Source: Pseudomonadota bacterium | Lineage (GTDB): Bacteria > Pseudomonadota > Alphaproteobacteria > Rhizobiales > Afifellaceae | Assembly (NCBI GenBank): GCA_023417735.1 | Contig: JAEZEK010000131.1 | Coordinates: 1 to 8,433 of the forward strand | Direction of reading: 5' to 3' | DNA: 8,433 bases | In this document: piece after piece, positions 7,197 to 8,433 of the stretch | Layout: the number at the start of each line of letters is the position of its first letter | Position numbering within the stretch: position 1 is the stretch's first letter | Translations under genes and position numbers: made by a program | Notes under the pieces: model-generated | Told to the model about the DNA's origin: nothing | The model's input: the letters and a program-made list of their open reading frames with translations, nothing else | Database searches by the model: none

Positions 7197-8081
7197 TCAG
7201 ACCGGCCTGCGACCCCTGCCGAGGACCTTGGCGAGGCTGACGGTTCCAGACCCGCGTCGGGCGGGCTTCTGCTGGCCTTCGTGCGGCGCCCAGCCGGAGA
7301 GCGAAACCACCTCGAACGTCGCACGCACGCGTCCGTCCGGGTCGGCGAAGCGTTCGGCATAGATTTCTGCCGCGCGCAGGAAGAGCCGGCGTGGCGGCGG
7401 CCGCCGGTCGCGGTCGAGGAGCACGTTGGTGGCGCCCATCCCCCGCAGATCCCGTATGAGATCGAAGGCCGAATCGTAGCGGACCGTGAGCACGTCCCGA
7501 TCCGCGACCGGGAGCGCGAAGCCGGCGCGCTGGAGGAGCGCCCCGAGATCGCGCACGTCGGCGAACGGCAGGATGCGCGGGCTGGCGCCGCCGCAGACCT
7601 CCGCCTCGGCCTCCGTGAGCGCCTGGCGAAGCTCCGTCAGAGTGGCCCCGCCGAGCATCGCCGCGAGAAAGAGCCCGTCCGGCCGGAGCGCCCGCCGGAT
7701 CTGGACGAGCGCGCCGGGCAGGTCGTTCGCCCAATGAAGGGAGAGGACGGAGACGAACAGAGCGAGGCTTTCCGGCGCGAAGGGCAGACGCTCCTCGTCG
7801 CCCACCACCGCCGGGACATCGCCGGAGGCGCGGATGCCCGGCACTGCGCAGAGGCGGACCGTCAGCCCCGCCTTTCCGCTGCGGGCGAGCATTCCGGCCA
7901 CCATGTCCACCGGTTCCGAGACGGCCGCGACGTCGAAGAAGCGTTCGACGACCGTCAGGCGCTCGAAAAGATCGTCTGAAGCATGCCGCGCCAGGAAGTC
8001 CGACCCGGGTGCGGCGCGACCCAGCGCCCGCGTCAGACGCGCGCGCCAGGCAAGCCTGTCGAGGATGAGAGAAACCGGCAT
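7197..8081 (-). CDS. BioC/NDUFAF5-like methyltransferase-fold protein
   Basis: The 294-residue protein matches the alphaproteobacterial family next to comF that resembles BioC and the mitochondrial complex I factor NDUFAF5, which hydroxylates an arginine of a complex I subunit. Supporting stretches are GDEERLPFAPESLALFVSV (94-112), LHWANDLPGALVQIRRALRP (115-134) followed by DGLF, the family-specific PFADVRDLGALLQRAGFALP (172-191), RDLRGMGATN (210-219) and SGWAPHEGQQKP (262-273). The substrate is not known. The glycine-rich SAM-binding motif I expected near residues 47-62 is not recognisable: the sequence reads FFDVAAVSEPVDMVAGM where relatives have a DLG-x-G-x-G type loop. I chose the ATG at 8079-8081 over an in-frame TTG three codons upstream because neither has a strong ribosome site and ATG is the better initiator. 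It is divergent from comF (70 bp) and convergent with the pilin gene. Confidence 0.85.
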   Translation of the reverse strand: MPVSLILDRLAWRARLTRALGRAAPGSDFLARHASDDLFERLTVVERFFDVAAVSEPVDMVAGMLARSGKAGLTVRLCAVPGIRASGDVPAVVGDEERLPFAPESLALFVSVLSLHWANDLPGALVQIRRALRPDGLFLAAMLGGATLTELRQALTEAEAEVCGGASPRILPFADVRDLGALLQRAGFALPVADRDVLTVRYDSAFDLIRDLRGMGATNVLLDRDRRPPPRRLFLRAAEIYAERFADPDGRVRATFEVVSLSGWAPHEGQQKPARRGSGTVSLAKVLGRGRRPV

Positions 8082-8151
8082 CGCGTCCAACGGTTCGCGT
8101 GCCTGCGAGACTGGGGCTGGCGCGCGCTCCGCCGCGGACTATCCTGTCCCG

Positions 8152-8433
8152 ATGCTTGCCGTCAAAGACCGATTGCCCCCGATCGCCCGATTTGTGGCGC
8201 GGCGGGCGATCGATCTCGTGATGCCGCCGGTCTGCCTGGTCTGCCGCAGCGCGATCGCCGATCCGCACGCGCTCTGCGCGCGCTGCTGGTCCGGCATGCG
8301 GTTCATCGGCCCGCCCTTCTGCCCCGTCTACGGGACGCCGTTCGCCTACGACCTCGGCGAGGGTGCGATCTCGCCCGAGGCGATGGCCGATCCGCCGCCG
8401 TTCCGGAGCGCCCGCGCCGCCGCGATCTACGAC
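8152..8433 (+). CDS. comF: ComF family protein, N-terminal part (cut by window edge)
   Basis: The frame stays open for 94 codons to the window end. It begins MLAVKDRLPP and carries the double zinc ribbon of ComF proteins: C28-x2-C31 and C42-x2-C45, with C57 in the FCPVYGTPFAYDLG stretch. The typical alphaproteobacterial sequence ISPEAMADPPPF with SARAAAIYD follows. The phosphoribosyltransferase domain that would complete the protein is beyond the edge. ComF helps DNA uptake during transformation where studied; in many proteobacteria its exact role is unproven. The start at 8152 has no evident Shine-Dalgarno; later in-frame starts (such as the ATG near 8221) would remove the helix before the zinc ribbon and seem less likely. 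It is divergent from the methyltransferase gene. Confidence 0.9.
   Translation, partial: MLAVKDRLPPIARFVARRAIDLVMPPVCLVCRSAIADPHALCARCWSGMRFIGPPFCPVYGTPFAYDLGEGAISPEAMADPPPFRSARAAAIYD

Noticed and set aside
8117..8154. comF promoter with TATCCT at 8140-8145 giving a leaderless mRNA
   Set aside because: The -10-like box would put the start at the ATG itself, which would suit the missing ribosome site, but the -35 region (CTGGCG) is poor, so the evidence is too thin to list.
7156..8268. A 370-codon minus-strand frame across the methyltransferase gene and the start of comF
   Set aside because: It lies in a different frame from the recognisable methyltransferase, overlaps comF and the pilin end, and translates to Arg/Gly/Pro-rich sequence without motifs.

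Overview
The window is a GC-rich (roughly 70% by eye), densely coded bacterial chromosome segment. Several things point to an alphaproteobacterium, probably of the Hyphomicrobiales/Rhodospirillales type: the order secA / exported parvulin isomerase / argJ / mutT, followed by a BioC/NDUFAF5-like methyltransferase gene divergent from comF, and the sequence style of the SecA, ArgJ, MutT and ComF proteins. The genus cannot be fixed from this alone.

Layout from left to right. (1) Positions 1-87 hold the last 28 codons of an unrecognised gene on the + strand. It converges on (2) an MFS transporter gene on the - strand (157-1350), with 69 bp between them and no U-tailed terminator. (3) secA, complete, 904 residues, lies on the - strand (1455-4169). 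(4) A 223-bp divergent control region (4170-4392) holds a good secA promoter candidate, a GC-rich stem-loop at the predicted 5' end of the secA message, a 24-codon leader ORF overlapping the secA start as TAATG, and a 4-codon mini-ORF overlapping the next start as ATGA. (5) A tight + strand run follows: exported PpiC-type isomerase (4393-5325), argJ (5337-6578), mutT (6583-6984) and a small Flp/type IVb prepilin gene (7002-7184). The gaps are 11, 4 and 17 nt, so this looks like one operon. (6) A methyltransferase-fold gene on the - strand (7197-8081) meets the pilin gene tail to tail with 12 bp between them. (7) comF on the + strand (from 8152) is divergent from it and is cut by the window edge.

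Functional picture. SecA is the ATPase that drives the Sec translocon, and the divergent isomerase has a signal peptide, so it is probably a Sec client that helps exported proteins fold. ArgJ performs the acetyl-transfer step of arginine synthesis. MutT cleans oxidised dGTP from the nucleotide pool. The Flp pilin would be a Sec/prepilin-peptidase substrate, but no tad assembly gene lies in the window.

Most of the window is ordinary core genome. The points worth a second look are the lone pilin in a housekeeping operon, the methyltransferase that appears to lack its glycine-rich SAM loop, the two stop/start overlaps in the secA/isomerase intergenic region, and an AT-richer codon patch inside mutT. 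I found no tRNA, rRNA, CRISPR array, insertion sequence or attachment site, and no gene-free stretch longer than 223 bp. I see no convincing new defence or metabolic system.
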